IMG/VR virus record: IMGVR_UViG_3300047510_000578
Location: 1-24,505 of that record
Length of the DNA: 24,505 nt
Strand: one strand, 5' to 3'
Source of the DNA: a virus
Below, in pieces: positions 16,997 through 24,159 of this stretch; position 1 is the stretch's first letter, and each line of letters starts with the position of its first letter. Both the position numbers and the translations under genes were made by a program. Below the pieces are notes generated by a model that worked only from the letters and a program-made list of their open reading frames with translations, was not told the origin of the DNA and did no database searches.

Positions 16997-19900
16997 TTAG
17001 AGATTAGTTTTAAATACAGACCAATTACCATCTCTTGGTAGAGTTTCTCCAAGACTAGCAGTATCAAATGATTGTTTTACGTTTGATTCCATTTGACCAG
17101 CGGCATTAATAACAGAAACTCCACTACCAGCTCCAGCCCCAAATGCAGAAGTAATAAGGTTCTCTGTCTGTAGTGATTTAAATGCACCTGAGTAATTGGG
17201 GACTGCATTCAATCCTGGTACAAGACTTGTGCCTGCATTAAATGCAACATCAGTTATAGATTTTCCATCTAACAAACCACCCAATGCACTACCGGCTGCA
17301 GAACCAAGTGGTCCGCCAAATATTCCCCCAGCAATACTACCAAGTCCACCAAATAACCCAGAACCTCCACCACCAAACATTCCACCAAATAACCCACCGC
17401 CAGAAGATCCCGATCCTGGGCCGCCATTTAACATAGCATTCAAATCTTTTAACATATCTATAGTTAATGCGGGGGATCCTCCTCCGCCTCCACCACCGCC
17501 TGTGGCTCCACCTCCAGACCCAGCAGTATCTGGTTGAGTTCCATCTTGATTTCCTTGATTTTTAGAATCTCCTGGAGCAATTCCAGCACCTTTAAATTCA
17601 AAGTGTCCACCATGAGATCCTGGATAATCATTTGGAACCCAACCATACTTAGATCCGTTTGCACGTATCCATGAACCAGAAGATCCATGAATATCCATCG
17701 CTACACCATACATGTGTTTTGAACCACTGGCGCCACCGACAGCTTTATTTTTGGCAGGACTTCTCTTACTACTTGCAACATCAGATCCCTTAACCTTTCC
17801 ACCAGATGCAGTCATCATCTGAGCAAATGCTTGTGCTGCTGGTTGAGAGAAAACAATTGGTCTTCCCTGTTGATCCGATGCGCCCTTAATAGTATATCCT
17901 GGGCCAGTATCCCATACACCATCAGTCTTAACGACTCCACCAGAAGCATAAGGAAGTGCATATCCACCGTTCTTAGCTTCTCTGATTCTTCTACCAACCA
18001 ATCCACCATTACTTCTAGTGGATGGAGTATCAAATGGAATCACAAAAGCACTGGATACACTTCCACCAGAAGCTTTCTTGAATCCAACCCACTCAGTTCC
18101 ATGACCAATAAATGAAGTTGATTTTCCTCCATCAAGAGATACTGGATAACCTGACTGTGGACCAGTGATCCATCCACCTTCCTTCTTAGATGGCATAAAC
18201 TTTTTGTATGCGCCAGTCTTATGAACAGTCCAGGCATTCCATCCCTGACTATCCTTAATCATCTTAGCAGCCTTGGCGTTGGTTGCAGGATCAAACAGTT
18301 GTTCGTTTGATGAAATACCTAACTGTTTTCTTCTTGCAGGTCCAAGGTTTCCGATCATATTGATCTGCCAGAGACCATATGAATTATCTGGCGGAGTAGA
18401 ATTATGAGCTCTTGGATTTCCAGAAGATTCTGCCATCGCAATTGCAGCCATTCTGGATGCATCTGCATCATTAAATCCTGCATTTCTTGCGTATGTTTTT
18501 AATTGTTCAAAATTAAGAGAACCACCTGGCGCACCTGGAGCAGTTCCACCAGGAGTCCCACCAGGAGAAGATCCATCAGCAGCAGGAGATGAACCATCAG
18601 AACCAGTACTGGATGGATATGGAGACTCTTTTCCAGTCAACATAGAAAACAAATTTCCAACATTACCAGAGTTTACATCTTCTTTTTTTCCTGCAGTTTG
18701 TGAAGTAGATCCACCAGTCTTTGACTCTGGTTTCTTTTCTGTTTCTTCCTTCTTTTCTTTTGGTGCCTTTCCAGATAGTACACCAGCAATTGATGGTGGT
18801 AAATCAAACTTGGAAATAATACTCTGTAGTAATGGATTTATAAATGGACCTACACCAGGAATCTTACCAATGGTATTCATGGTAAGTGCAATTAATCCTG
18901 CACCAACCAACTTGAATGGCATCGTCAATAAATCCATAAACATCTTGGATGTCTTCTTGACTGAAGACAGTATTCCAGATGCTTCAGCAATATCATCTAA
19001 TGGTTCAACAGAAACTCCAGACCCACCTTTGGTTGGACCGACTACACCACCTTCTCTTAGTTGCGGTTTATCTTTATTTCCACCACCAAACATCCCACCA
19101 ACCATATTGGTGAGAGCACCAATAGGATTCAATACCGCACTTGCAATACCTTTGATTGCATTACCAGCTTGAGCTATTGGATTTGGTTTTTGTTCTCCAG
19201 CTCCTGGTTGTCCTGTTGGGGAGATACTTGCAGCTTCTGTCTCTTGATCTTTTTTATCTCCACCAAGACCGAAAAGGTTCTTTATACCATCTTGAATTAT
19301 CTTTCCAGCAGCATCAGCTAATCCGAACGTTAGGAAGTTGATAAGTGAAGATAGTATATCTGGGATTACCTTTAATAAAGTTTTTGGAATGTTCAATATC
19401 CCATCAATAAACTCCTTGGGATTTGTCAACCACTTCAAAGATATCAAATCAATGAGAGACTTCGCCAAGTCCATAAACAAATTCAATCCACCACCAAGAA
19501 TAGATTGAATTAATTTTGTAAATGGACCAATGAATCTTTCATGAAGTAGTTGGAACATCTTAACTACATTCATGAAGAACTGGATAGTTCCTTGAATTAA
19601 TTTTTTATTCTCTGGTTTTGATAACCAATCTAATATTTTATACTTTATAAATGTACCTACTAAATTTTTTATGAAGTCAAATATACCACCAAAAGCTTTA
19701 GTTGCTTTCTTAACTATTGGATTCTTTTCTGCTTTGTCGGATTCTTTTTTAGATTTCTCTTGTTGATCTTGCTCAGAAGTTCTTGCGTCTTGTTCCGAAG
19801 ATCTTGCAAAACTTAATACTTGATTTCTTACTGCTTCTAAAGATTCTCTTTCCAATTCCAACATTCGTTGGAGGATTCTTTTTATCTCATCTAACCTATC

Positions 19901-20356
19901 AACAACCTGATCTCCACTCTTAGTGATCGCAGTTGATTCTCTACTTGTTAATGGACTACCACCGAATGGAACTATAGCACCTCCTCCTCCATCTCCAGCA
20001 CCAGTTGCTCCTTTGACTGCACTAGCGAATCCTTCTACTACACTTACCTTTACTGGTTCTATTGTCTGATCTACATCTGTACCACCCATGCCGCCGGCAC
20101 CACGGCGGCCCCCACCGAGAGCTGTACCCAGAAGGTCATCACCCAAGTTTCTAACGAGTCTCCCAGCACCCCTGACACCTGTACGAAGTCCCCTCGCAAT
20201 ACCTGCCCTGGCTCCTCTACCGATCCCTGCTCTCGCCCCCATACGGACACCAGCACGAGCGACACCGCGAGACGCCATTCCTAGACCGGCTCTACCAGCG
20301 GCCATTAATCCTGTTCTTCCCAGTAGAGCCCCAATTCCTAGAAGTGGTACTGCCAT
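16997..20356 (-). CDS. first tape-measure-like protein with lysozyme-like and M15-like domains (1119 aa)
   Basis: The first 90 residues are an Arg/Gly/Ala-rich repeat region. Residues 150-215 are a coiled coil. Residues about 216-530 are hydrophobic and helical with IKYKILDWLSKPENKKLIQG, matching the next gene. Residues about 614-722 form a lysozyme/SLT-like domain: MAAIAMAESSGNPRAHN with Glu643, then NSYGLWQIN. Residues about 830-922 resemble an M15 D,D-peptidase: SKHMYGVAMDIHG (His881, Asp888) and GGHFEF (His918). The usual Asp/Glu three residues before the last histidine is a histidine here. The role is probably tail length and wall penetration. It starts one base after the end of the gp26 frameshift extension, fitting the chaperone-then-tape-measure order of tailed phages. 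Confidence 0.8.
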   Translation of the reverse strand: MAVPLLGIGALLGRTGLMAAGRAGLGMASRGVARAGVRMGARAGIGRGARAGIARGLRTGVRGAGRLVRNLGDDLLGTALGGGRRGAGGMGGTDVDQTIEPVKVSVVEGFASAVKGATGAGDGGGGAIVPFGGSPLTSRESTAITKSGDQVVDRLDEIKRILQRMLELERESLEAVRNQVLSFARSSEQDARTSEQDQQEKSKKESDKAEKNPIVKKATKAFGGIFDFIKNLVGTFIKYKILDWLSKPENKKLIQGTIQFFMNVVKMFQLLHERFIGPFTKLIQSILGGGLNLFMDLAKSLIDLISLKWLTNPKEFIDGILNIPKTLLKVIPDILSSLINFLTFGLADAAGKIIQDGIKNLFGLGGDKKDQETEAASISPTGQPGAGEQKPNPIAQAGNAIKGIASAVLNPIGALTNMVGGMFGGGNKDKPQLREGGVVGPTKGGSGVSVEPLDDIAEASGILSSVKKTSKMFMDLLTMPFKLVGAGLIALTMNTIGKIPGVGPFINPLLQSIISKFDLPPSIAGVLSGKAPKEKKEETEKKPESKTGGSTSQTAGKKEDVNSGNVGNLFSMLTGKESPYPSSTGSDGSSPAADGSSPGGTPGGTAPGAPGGSLNFEQLKTYARNAGFNDADASRMAAIAMAESSGNPRAHNSTPPDNSYGLWQINMIGNLGPARRKQLGISSNEQLFDPATNAKAAKMIKDSQGWNAWTVHKTGAYKKFMPSKKEGGWITGPQSGYPVSLDGGKSTSFIGHGTEWVGFKKASGGSVSSAFVIPFDTPSTRSNGGLVGRRIREAKNGGYALPYASGGVVKTDGVWDTGPGYTIKGASDQQGRPIVFSQPAAQAFAQMMTASGGKVKGSDVASSKRSPAKNKAVGGASGSKHMYGVAMDIHGSSGSWIRANGSKYGWVPNDYPGSHGGHFEFKGAGIAPGDSKNQGNQDGTQPDTAGSGGGATGGGGGGGGSPALTIDMLKDLNAMLNGGPGSGSSGGGLFGGMFGGGGSGLFGGLGSIAGGIFGGPLGSAAGSALGGLLDGKSITDVAFNAGTSLVPGLNAVPNYSGAFKSLQTENLITSAFGAGAGSGVSVINAAGQMESNVKQSFDTASLGETLPRDGNWSVFKTNL

Positions 20357-20357
20357 A

Positions 20358-20546
20358 CTATCCGTTCATCCTTTGTTTTTGTCTATCGTTTTCTTCTTTG
20401 ATGTATTCCATCAACATAGTAACGTACACTTCTCTTTCCCAAGGAATCATATTTTCAAGTTCAGTTAGACTGTACTTGTGGTGCTGCATGAGAGCAAAAT
20501 TTACTGTATAGAAATTTTCAATACTCTCATGAGCTAGTGCTATACG
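20358..20546 (-). CDS. -1 frameshift extension of gp26 (62 codons; G/GT-type chaperone tail)
   Basis: This frame is open from just before the gp26 stop to TAG at 20358-20360. It encodes RIALAHESIENFYTVNFALM, then QHHKYSLTELENMIPWEREV and YVTMLMEYIKEENDRQKQRM-NG. The only internal ATG (20489) would give 43 residues and has no ribosome site before it. The reading frame upstream of that ATG is open back to the slippery site, so the natural route is a -1 shift from gp26. The 'HHKYSLTELENMIPWEREVY' part looks like the helical tail of lambda gpGT-type tail assembly chaperones. In T4 the gene at this place is 51, needed for hub assembly; equivalence is possible but not shown. The fusion would be 298 aa. 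Confidence 0.75.
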   Translation of the reverse strand, partial: RIALAHESIENFYTVNFALMQHHKYSLTELENMIPWEREVYVTMLMEYIKEENDRQKQRMNG

Positions 20547-21253
20547 AAAAAAGACGCAAGACCCTCAATTACAATCTCGTTCTCCTTTCCAGTTTCTGGA
20601 TTGGTGACAGTAATAGTATGAGAAAGTTTTGGCATTGTTTCAAAGAATTTTTGAACACTCAAGAATTGTTGAGTACTCATCTCTTCTAAGAATGCAAGAA
20701 GTTCTTTTTTAGAAAAGTTACCAGCTTCATATACATCTTCACCCTCTACGATTTGAGAGATACATGATGCAGCAATTTCAAAAACATCATCAACATTAGA
20801 AGTTTGGGAGATGTTGTTCTTTACAAATAGTTCCATACTTGGATACTTCATCACCATGGAAACACCACCACCAAGATCAATGATATTAGAATGTTCCTTA
20901 TCTTTCTGAACTTTGATATCATCAATATCAATAGAGAATGGAACAACAGTCACTCCATCATCTGGACATGTTACGTTAAGTTCAATCTCTTCACCAACAG
21001 ACTTACCACGAATGTTTAAGAAGAGATATTCAATGTCAAAAAGAGCAAGATCTTCAACCTTAATCTTTGCGGTCTGAATACAATTCTTCAGAATCACTTT
21101 AACCGCTTCAGTCATCTGTTTTTCATCTTCAGATTCCATAGCAAGTAGAAGAATTTTTTCTTCTTTAACTAGGAATGGGCGATACTTAATCTTTTGTCCT
21201 GTTGATGGAAGTTCCAACTCATATGTTGGCGTAACAAGTTTTGGTAAAGGCAT
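20540..21253 (-). CDS. 26: gp26-like baseplate hub assembly / tail chaperone protein (237 aa)
   Basis: The protein starts MPLPKLVTPTYELELPSTGQ, then KIKYRPFLVKEEKILLLAME and further SEDEKQMTEAVKVILKNCIQ. This is the typical N-terminal pattern of the T4 gp26 base plate family. It continues with FDIEYLFLNIRGKSVGEEIE and later CISQIVEGEDVYEAG and LSVQKFFETMPKLSHTI, all family-like. Length is near T4 gp26 (208 aa). A strong AAGGAG ribosome site lies 6 bases before the ATG, and a late promoter overlaps the end of the preceding gene. In T4 this protein acts in hub assembly; in this gene order it would chaperone the tape measures. Its last codons carry a slippery site leading to a frameshift extension. 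Confidence 0.85.
   Translation of the reverse strand: MPLPKLVTPTYELELPSTGQKIKYRPFLVKEEKILLLAMESEDEKQMTEAVKVILKNCIQTAKIKVEDLALFDIEYLFLNIRGKSVGEEIELNVTCPDDGVTVVPFSIDIDDIKVQKDKEHSNIIDLGGGVSMVMKYPSMELFVKNNISQTSNVDDVFEIAASCISQIVEGEDVYEAGNFSKKELLAFLEEMSTQQFLSVQKFFETMPKLSHTITVTNPETGKENEIVIEGLASFFV
20546..20552 (-). other. -1 programmed frameshift slippery site T TTT TTC
   Basis: In the gp26 frame the codons are TCT TTT TTC GTA TAG, giving the classic X XXY YYZ heptamer T TTT TTC. A TGA in the -1 frame lies just upstream and the 0-frame TAG just downstream, so the shift window is only about nine codons long. A GAGGG sequence at 20562-20566, 9 bases upstream of the heptamer, could act as a stimulatory Shine-Dalgarno-like element, as in dnaX. 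Confidence 0.75.
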
Positions 21254-21289
21254 GACAACTCCTTATGATATAGAATAATTATCTGAAGT

Positions 21290-21297
21290 TATTTATC
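21290..21297 (-). promoter_or_regulatory. late promoter GATAAATA for gp26 operon
   Basis: The minus strand reads GGTTGATAAATAAC, matching the late promoter element except for its variable first base. It overlaps the TGA stop of the gp54-like gene and lies 36 bases before the gp26 ATG. It would drive gp26, both tape measures and the hub genes. Confidence 0.7.
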
Positions 21298-22162
21298 AAC
21301 CATTGACAGCATCAAGAATGTTGCCAAAGACACTACCAGATCCAGTCAATGCAGTTGTGGTATAAGTTTCATATTCAAACGTAACAGATAATTTTGCCAA
21401 AGATGATGCACCAGAATTTAAAGGAACCGATGCAATGTTTGAAGGGAATGCTTTGAACATTCTAGTAGAATGAACTGCAGTTGCTTTATAGAACCTGGAC
21501 AGTTCATCTCCTTCACCTGGAGCTTGAGGAAAATCTGGAATGATTTCTTTCTTAGTAAATGCTTTCAACTTAACATTACTAAAGTTCTTTTTGCTGCTAG
21601 GTGGTTTTTCATATTTGATTACGATAATATCAATTGCATAATCATCACGATATCTGGTTCTAAGTCTATGATTAATATTATTTGGATTGACCAAAAATTG
21701 TTGTACTGAACTTGTGTCTACATTATTATCAACTGCATATCCATACATGAAAGCAGTCCAGATATCAAATACTTTTTTGATTGTTGAATTGGCATCCATG
21801 ATAAATGAAAAGTTTGTTTCACTAAAAACAGAACCATATGCATACTTTAATTGTGGAGTATTGTTAATTCTATACTCACCTGTTGTCATTTGAATGCCTG
21901 GAATTGAACACTCGTCTGTATACAACCTCATCAGACGAGTTGTATCACTTACAGTTCCTCCGAAGTCAGAACTAAATTTACTAACAATTGAAGAGTACAG
22001 TGGAGAGTTTGCATTGATTTCAAAAATTACATCATAAAAGTTATTGATACTGAAACCATAAGTTTGTACCGCAGTTTTAAATTCTGCGTAGTTGGTCATT
22101 TCAATATCACTGTTTAAAACAGAAATATTATATGGATTAAAGATATCGTTTATTGTACTCAT
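21296..22162 (-). CDS. gp54/tail-tube-like baseplate protein (288 aa)
   Basis: The protein begins MSTINDIFNPYNISVLNSDI. Residues about 80-142 contain LYTDECSIPGIQMTTGEYRI, then NTPQLKYAYGSVFSETNFSF and IKKVFDIWTAFMYGY. This 'CSIPG ... Y..G.VFSETNFSFIMD ... F..W' pattern is typical of T4-like tail-tube-fold proteins (gp19, gp48, gp54). C-terminal strands (LAKLSVTFEYETYTTTAL) close the barrel. The length fits T4 gp54 (320 aa), which starts tube growth from the baseplate; a second gp48-type protein is encoded divergently, so gp54 is the best guess. The start overlaps the preceding stop by ATGA. I separate it from gp19, the main tube protein, by its length. Confidence 0.7.
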   Translation of the reverse strand: MSTINDIFNPYNISVLNSDIEMTNYAEFKTAVQTYGFSINNFYDVIFEINANSPLYSSIVSKFSSDFGGTVSDTTRLMRLYTDECSIPGIQMTTGEYRINNTPQLKYAYGSVFSETNFSFIMDANSTIKKVFDIWTAFMYGYAVDNNVDTSSVQQFLVNPNNINHRLRTRYRDDYAIDIIVIKYEKPPSSKKNFSNVKLKAFTKKEIIPDFPQAPGEGDELSRFYKATAVHSTRMFKAFPSNIASVPLNSGASSLAKLSVTFEYETYTTTALTGSGSVFGNILDAVNG

Positions 22163-22710
22163 TGATTAGTTTCTCCCCAGACGGCTGATTTGCTATACTG
22201 CTGATACATACCTTTTCTTCGTGTAACAAAATTCTCAACGGGAAGAAATATGGCGGTCTTATAGTCTTCTCTATTTATTTTGAATAGTGGTGTTTCTAAA
22301 CCAGATAGTACATAATAATGATAACACTGTTTGGGAAATTTGGCTCTACCTTTTTCAAGTCCTAACACCACATTCATTCTAGACCTATGATTTAGATAAT
22401 GTAAGTTTGCACCATAGAATTTCTTACCACCTTCCAATACATATACCAAAGGAAACTCATCATAATATTTTAACTTCTGTGCATACATTGCTTTATATTC
22501 AAACATGTAAAGTTCACCTCCAGAAGGAATCATCGTGTCCTCCAAAGTTCCCATTGTCTGATATACATCACTCTTTGTAGCGAGAGATCTTACAGTATCT
22601 CTGTACCAAGAATATGATCTTGGTTCTGTCCCCGCAAGTTGACGAACTTCTTGGAACAGAGTTAAATTATTATTCTTGGTTACTGAGTCTCCGCCTCTAA
22701 GTTGTGTCAT
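22159..22710 (-). CDS. conserved phage protein, role uncertain (183 aa)
   Basis: I cannot assign this protein firmly. It begins MTQLRGGDSVTKNNNLTLFQ. A striking central block (residues 61-112) reads IPSGGELYMFEYKAMYAQKL, then KYYDEFPLVYVLEGGKKFYG and ANLHYLNHRSRM. Blocks like 'MFEYKA...YYDEFPLV...FYG.NLHYL' occur in small proteins of large T4-like myoviruses, some of which carry tail or head completion labels such as DNA end protector. In T4, gene 2 (end protector) adjoins gene 4, as here, but that is only positional support. The gene overlaps gp4 and the gp54-like gene by 4 bases each (ATGA), so it is tightly coupled to them and most likely a virion-assembly protein. Confidence 0.75.
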   Translation of the reverse strand: MTQLRGGDSVTKNNNLTLFQEVRQLAGTEPRSYSWYRDTVRSLATKSDVYQTMGTLEDTMIPSGGELYMFEYKAMYAQKLKYYDEFPLVYVLEGGKKFYGANLHYLNHRSRMNVVLGLEKGRAKFPKQCYHYYVLSGLETPLFKINREDYKTAIFLPVENFVTRRKGMYQQYSKSAVWGETNQ

Positions 22711-23147
22711 ACTTTTAGTTCGTCTTCTGTGATTATTTTAAACTGCATTCTATTATCTTCACAGAATTCTTTTGCGGCTTCCCACTTAGCCTGATTCTTT
22801 ACATACTCAGAAACTTCATAGAGATATGATTTAGTCATTCTCTGTTGTTTCTTTGGTTCCTTAGTTTGTTTCTTTGGTTTTACTTCCACCAAATACTTTT
22901 GAATATTACCATTGACATCTCTAACTTTGATATAAAAATCAACAAAGTATCTGTGAATCTTTCCATCCAATGGAGACCTATAGGGGATGGCAATTTCTTC
23001 ACTGCCCCACTCAAGAATATTTTGATTCAAGTCACAGTATTTCATGAACTTTAATTCCCAAGAAGACCTATAAATAATGTTACGATAGTCTCCTCTGTAC
23101 TTTGATGTATTTCTAGGAATAAATTTTCCCTTCAAAGTATTTGTCAT
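22707..23147 (-). CDS. 4: head completion protein gp4, PD-(D/E)XK nuclease fold (146 aa)
   Basis: The protein starts MTNTLKGKFIPRNTSKYRGD, the standard T4 gp4 opening (T4 gp4 is 150 aa). Motifs of a TnsA/PD-(D/E)XK nuclease fold are visible: RSSWELKFMKYCD with Glu31, RYFVDFYIK with Asp70, and YLVEVKPKKQT with Glu88 and Lys90. gp4 acts late in head maturation after DNA packaging, before tail joining. A late promoter lies 25 bases upstream, overlapping the start codon of the divergent gp48. The upstream GAGG-type ribosome site is rather far (about 15 bases) from the ATG. The stop overlaps the next start as ATGA. Confidence 0.9.
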   Translation of the reverse strand: MTNTLKGKFIPRNTSKYRGDYRNIIYRSSWELKFMKYCDLNQNILEWGSEEIAIPYRSPLDGKIHRYFVDFYIKVRDVNGNIQKYLVEVKPKKQTKEPKKQQRMTKSYLYEVSEYVKNQAKWEAAKEFCEDNRMQFKIITEDELKV

Positions 23148-23154
23148 ATAAAGA
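23147..23154 (+). promoter_or_regulatory. late promoter-like TATAAAGA for gp48-gp53
   Basis: The plus strand reads CATATAAAGAATAA, one base from the TATAAATA element, 23 bases before the gp48 ATG. It touches the gp4 start codon on the other strand. A ribosome site (AGGA at 23167-23170) lies between. The mismatch makes this less certain than the others. Confidence 0.45.
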
Positions 23155-23172
23155 ATAATACACCTCAGGAAA

Positions 23173-23180
23173 TATTTATG
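23173..23180 (-). promoter_or_regulatory. late promoter CATAAATA for gp4
   Basis: The minus strand reads CCATAAATATTTCC, matching the late element. It overlaps the ATG of plus-strand gp48 (23178-23180) and lies 25 bases before the gp4 ATG, so promoter and opposite start codon share bases. Confidence 0.7.
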
Positions 23181-24158
23181 GCAACCGCATCAAAGTCATA
23201 CAGTAGAAGTAGAGCATCAATTGATAAGTTGATGTGGCCTGCCAATCTTACTAGTGTATTTGATTATTTGCAGATTGATATCGTTGAATTTATTCCTATT
23301 GCACAAGCAACTTCAACCACAGCAAGTAATACAACCACTCCATCAGCACCAGTTTCTGCGAGTTCTATAACTTCTGGTATTGTATCAATTGCAGGAGGTC
23401 TAATTAATGGTGGACTCAGTAATGTTCAGTTATCAAATCCACAAGCAGATGTAAAGCAAACAGTTCTCTTACCAGTACCAGAGAATTTAAATTATACTGA
23501 TGCGTTAAAATGGAATGAAGTTGATATTGGAGTTATGGGCAAAATGTTACCTGGACTTGCCGCTGGAGTTCTAGGTGGAGATGCAGGTGGTGCAACGAAT
23601 GCAATTCAAAATTTGGCAAAGGGTGGAAAGATAGGAGTAATTCTTGAAGCAATAAAAAGTATGGGTTTGAATGCCAATGCCATTACACAGGGGATTGGTG
23701 GGAAAATTGCAAACCCATATACTGAACAAATTTTTGAAGGTATTAATATGAGAAACTTTGACTTGAGTTGGAAGTTAGTTCCAAGGAGTCAACCAGAACA
23801 AATAAAAATATATGAAATGATTAAAGAGATAAGAAAATATGCATTGCCAAACTACTCTGGTACTCTAGGTGGAACTGGATTGGAATCTAATGCAGGAGAT
23901 ACTCTTTCAGATAGATGGTTAGAAGTTCCATACATATTCAGACTGAGTTGGAAAAAACCAGGGGGAGGAGAACTGGTATCACTACCAAAGATCAAACCAT
24001 GTGTTCTAAAAAATATTCAAGTTTCTTATACACCAGACAATGTATGGGCAACTCACATGGTAAATAGTTCTGATCCATATCCAGTCGCATACAACATAAC
24101 GATGAATTTCACAGAAACAGAAATCATCACCAGGAACGATGTAGAAAGCGGGTACTAA
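23178..24158 (+). CDS. 48: baseplate tail tube cap gp48 (326 aa)
   Basis: The protein starts MATASKSYSRSRASIDKLMW. Residues about 177-228 (NPYTEQIFEGINMRNFDLSW, KLVPRSQPEQIKIYEMIKEI, RKYALPNYSG) and the C-terminal stretch (PYIFRLSWKKPGGGELVSLP; LKNIQVSYTPDNVWATHMVN; PVAYNITMNFTETEIITRND) match the T4 gp48 family, which caps the baseplate and joins it to the tail tube. Residues about 55-175 form a Gly/Ala-rich region. It is close in length to T4 gp48 (364 aa). The AGGA ribosome site is 7 bases before the ATG. It is one base ahead of gp53 on the same strand, so the two form a small operon. Confidence 0.9.
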   Translation: MATASKSYSRSRASIDKLMWPANLTSVFDYLQIDIVEFIPIAQATSTTASNTTTPSAPVSASSITSGIVSIAGGLINGGLSNVQLSNPQADVKQTVLLPVPENLNYTDALKWNEVDIGVMGKMLPGLAAGVLGGDAGGATNAIQNLAKGGKIGVILEAIKSMGLNANAITQGIGGKIANPYTEQIFEGINMRNFDLSWKLVPRSQPEQIKIYEMIKEIRKYALPNYSGTLGGTGLESNAGDTLSDRWLEVPYIFRLSWKKPGGGELVSLPKIKPCVLKNIQVSYTPDNVWATHMVNSSDPYPVAYNITMNFTETEIITRNDVESGY

Positions 24159-24159
24159 A

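Noticed and set aside
17196-17537. Proline-rich 113-codon open frame on the plus strand
   Set aside because: It is the antisense of Gly-rich codons in the first tape measure, has no ribosome site or promoter, and the opposite frame is clearly the coding one.
20088-20468. 126-codon open frame on the plus strand
   Set aside because: It is antisense to the GC-rich Arg/Gly/Ala region and the gp26 extension; its Pro/Arg/Ala composition is a reflection of that repeat.
22266-22277. AATAAATA on the minus strand inside the 183-aa gene as a late promoter
   Set aside because: It lies mid-gene with no gene start downstream nearby, so it is probably chance in AT-rich DNA.
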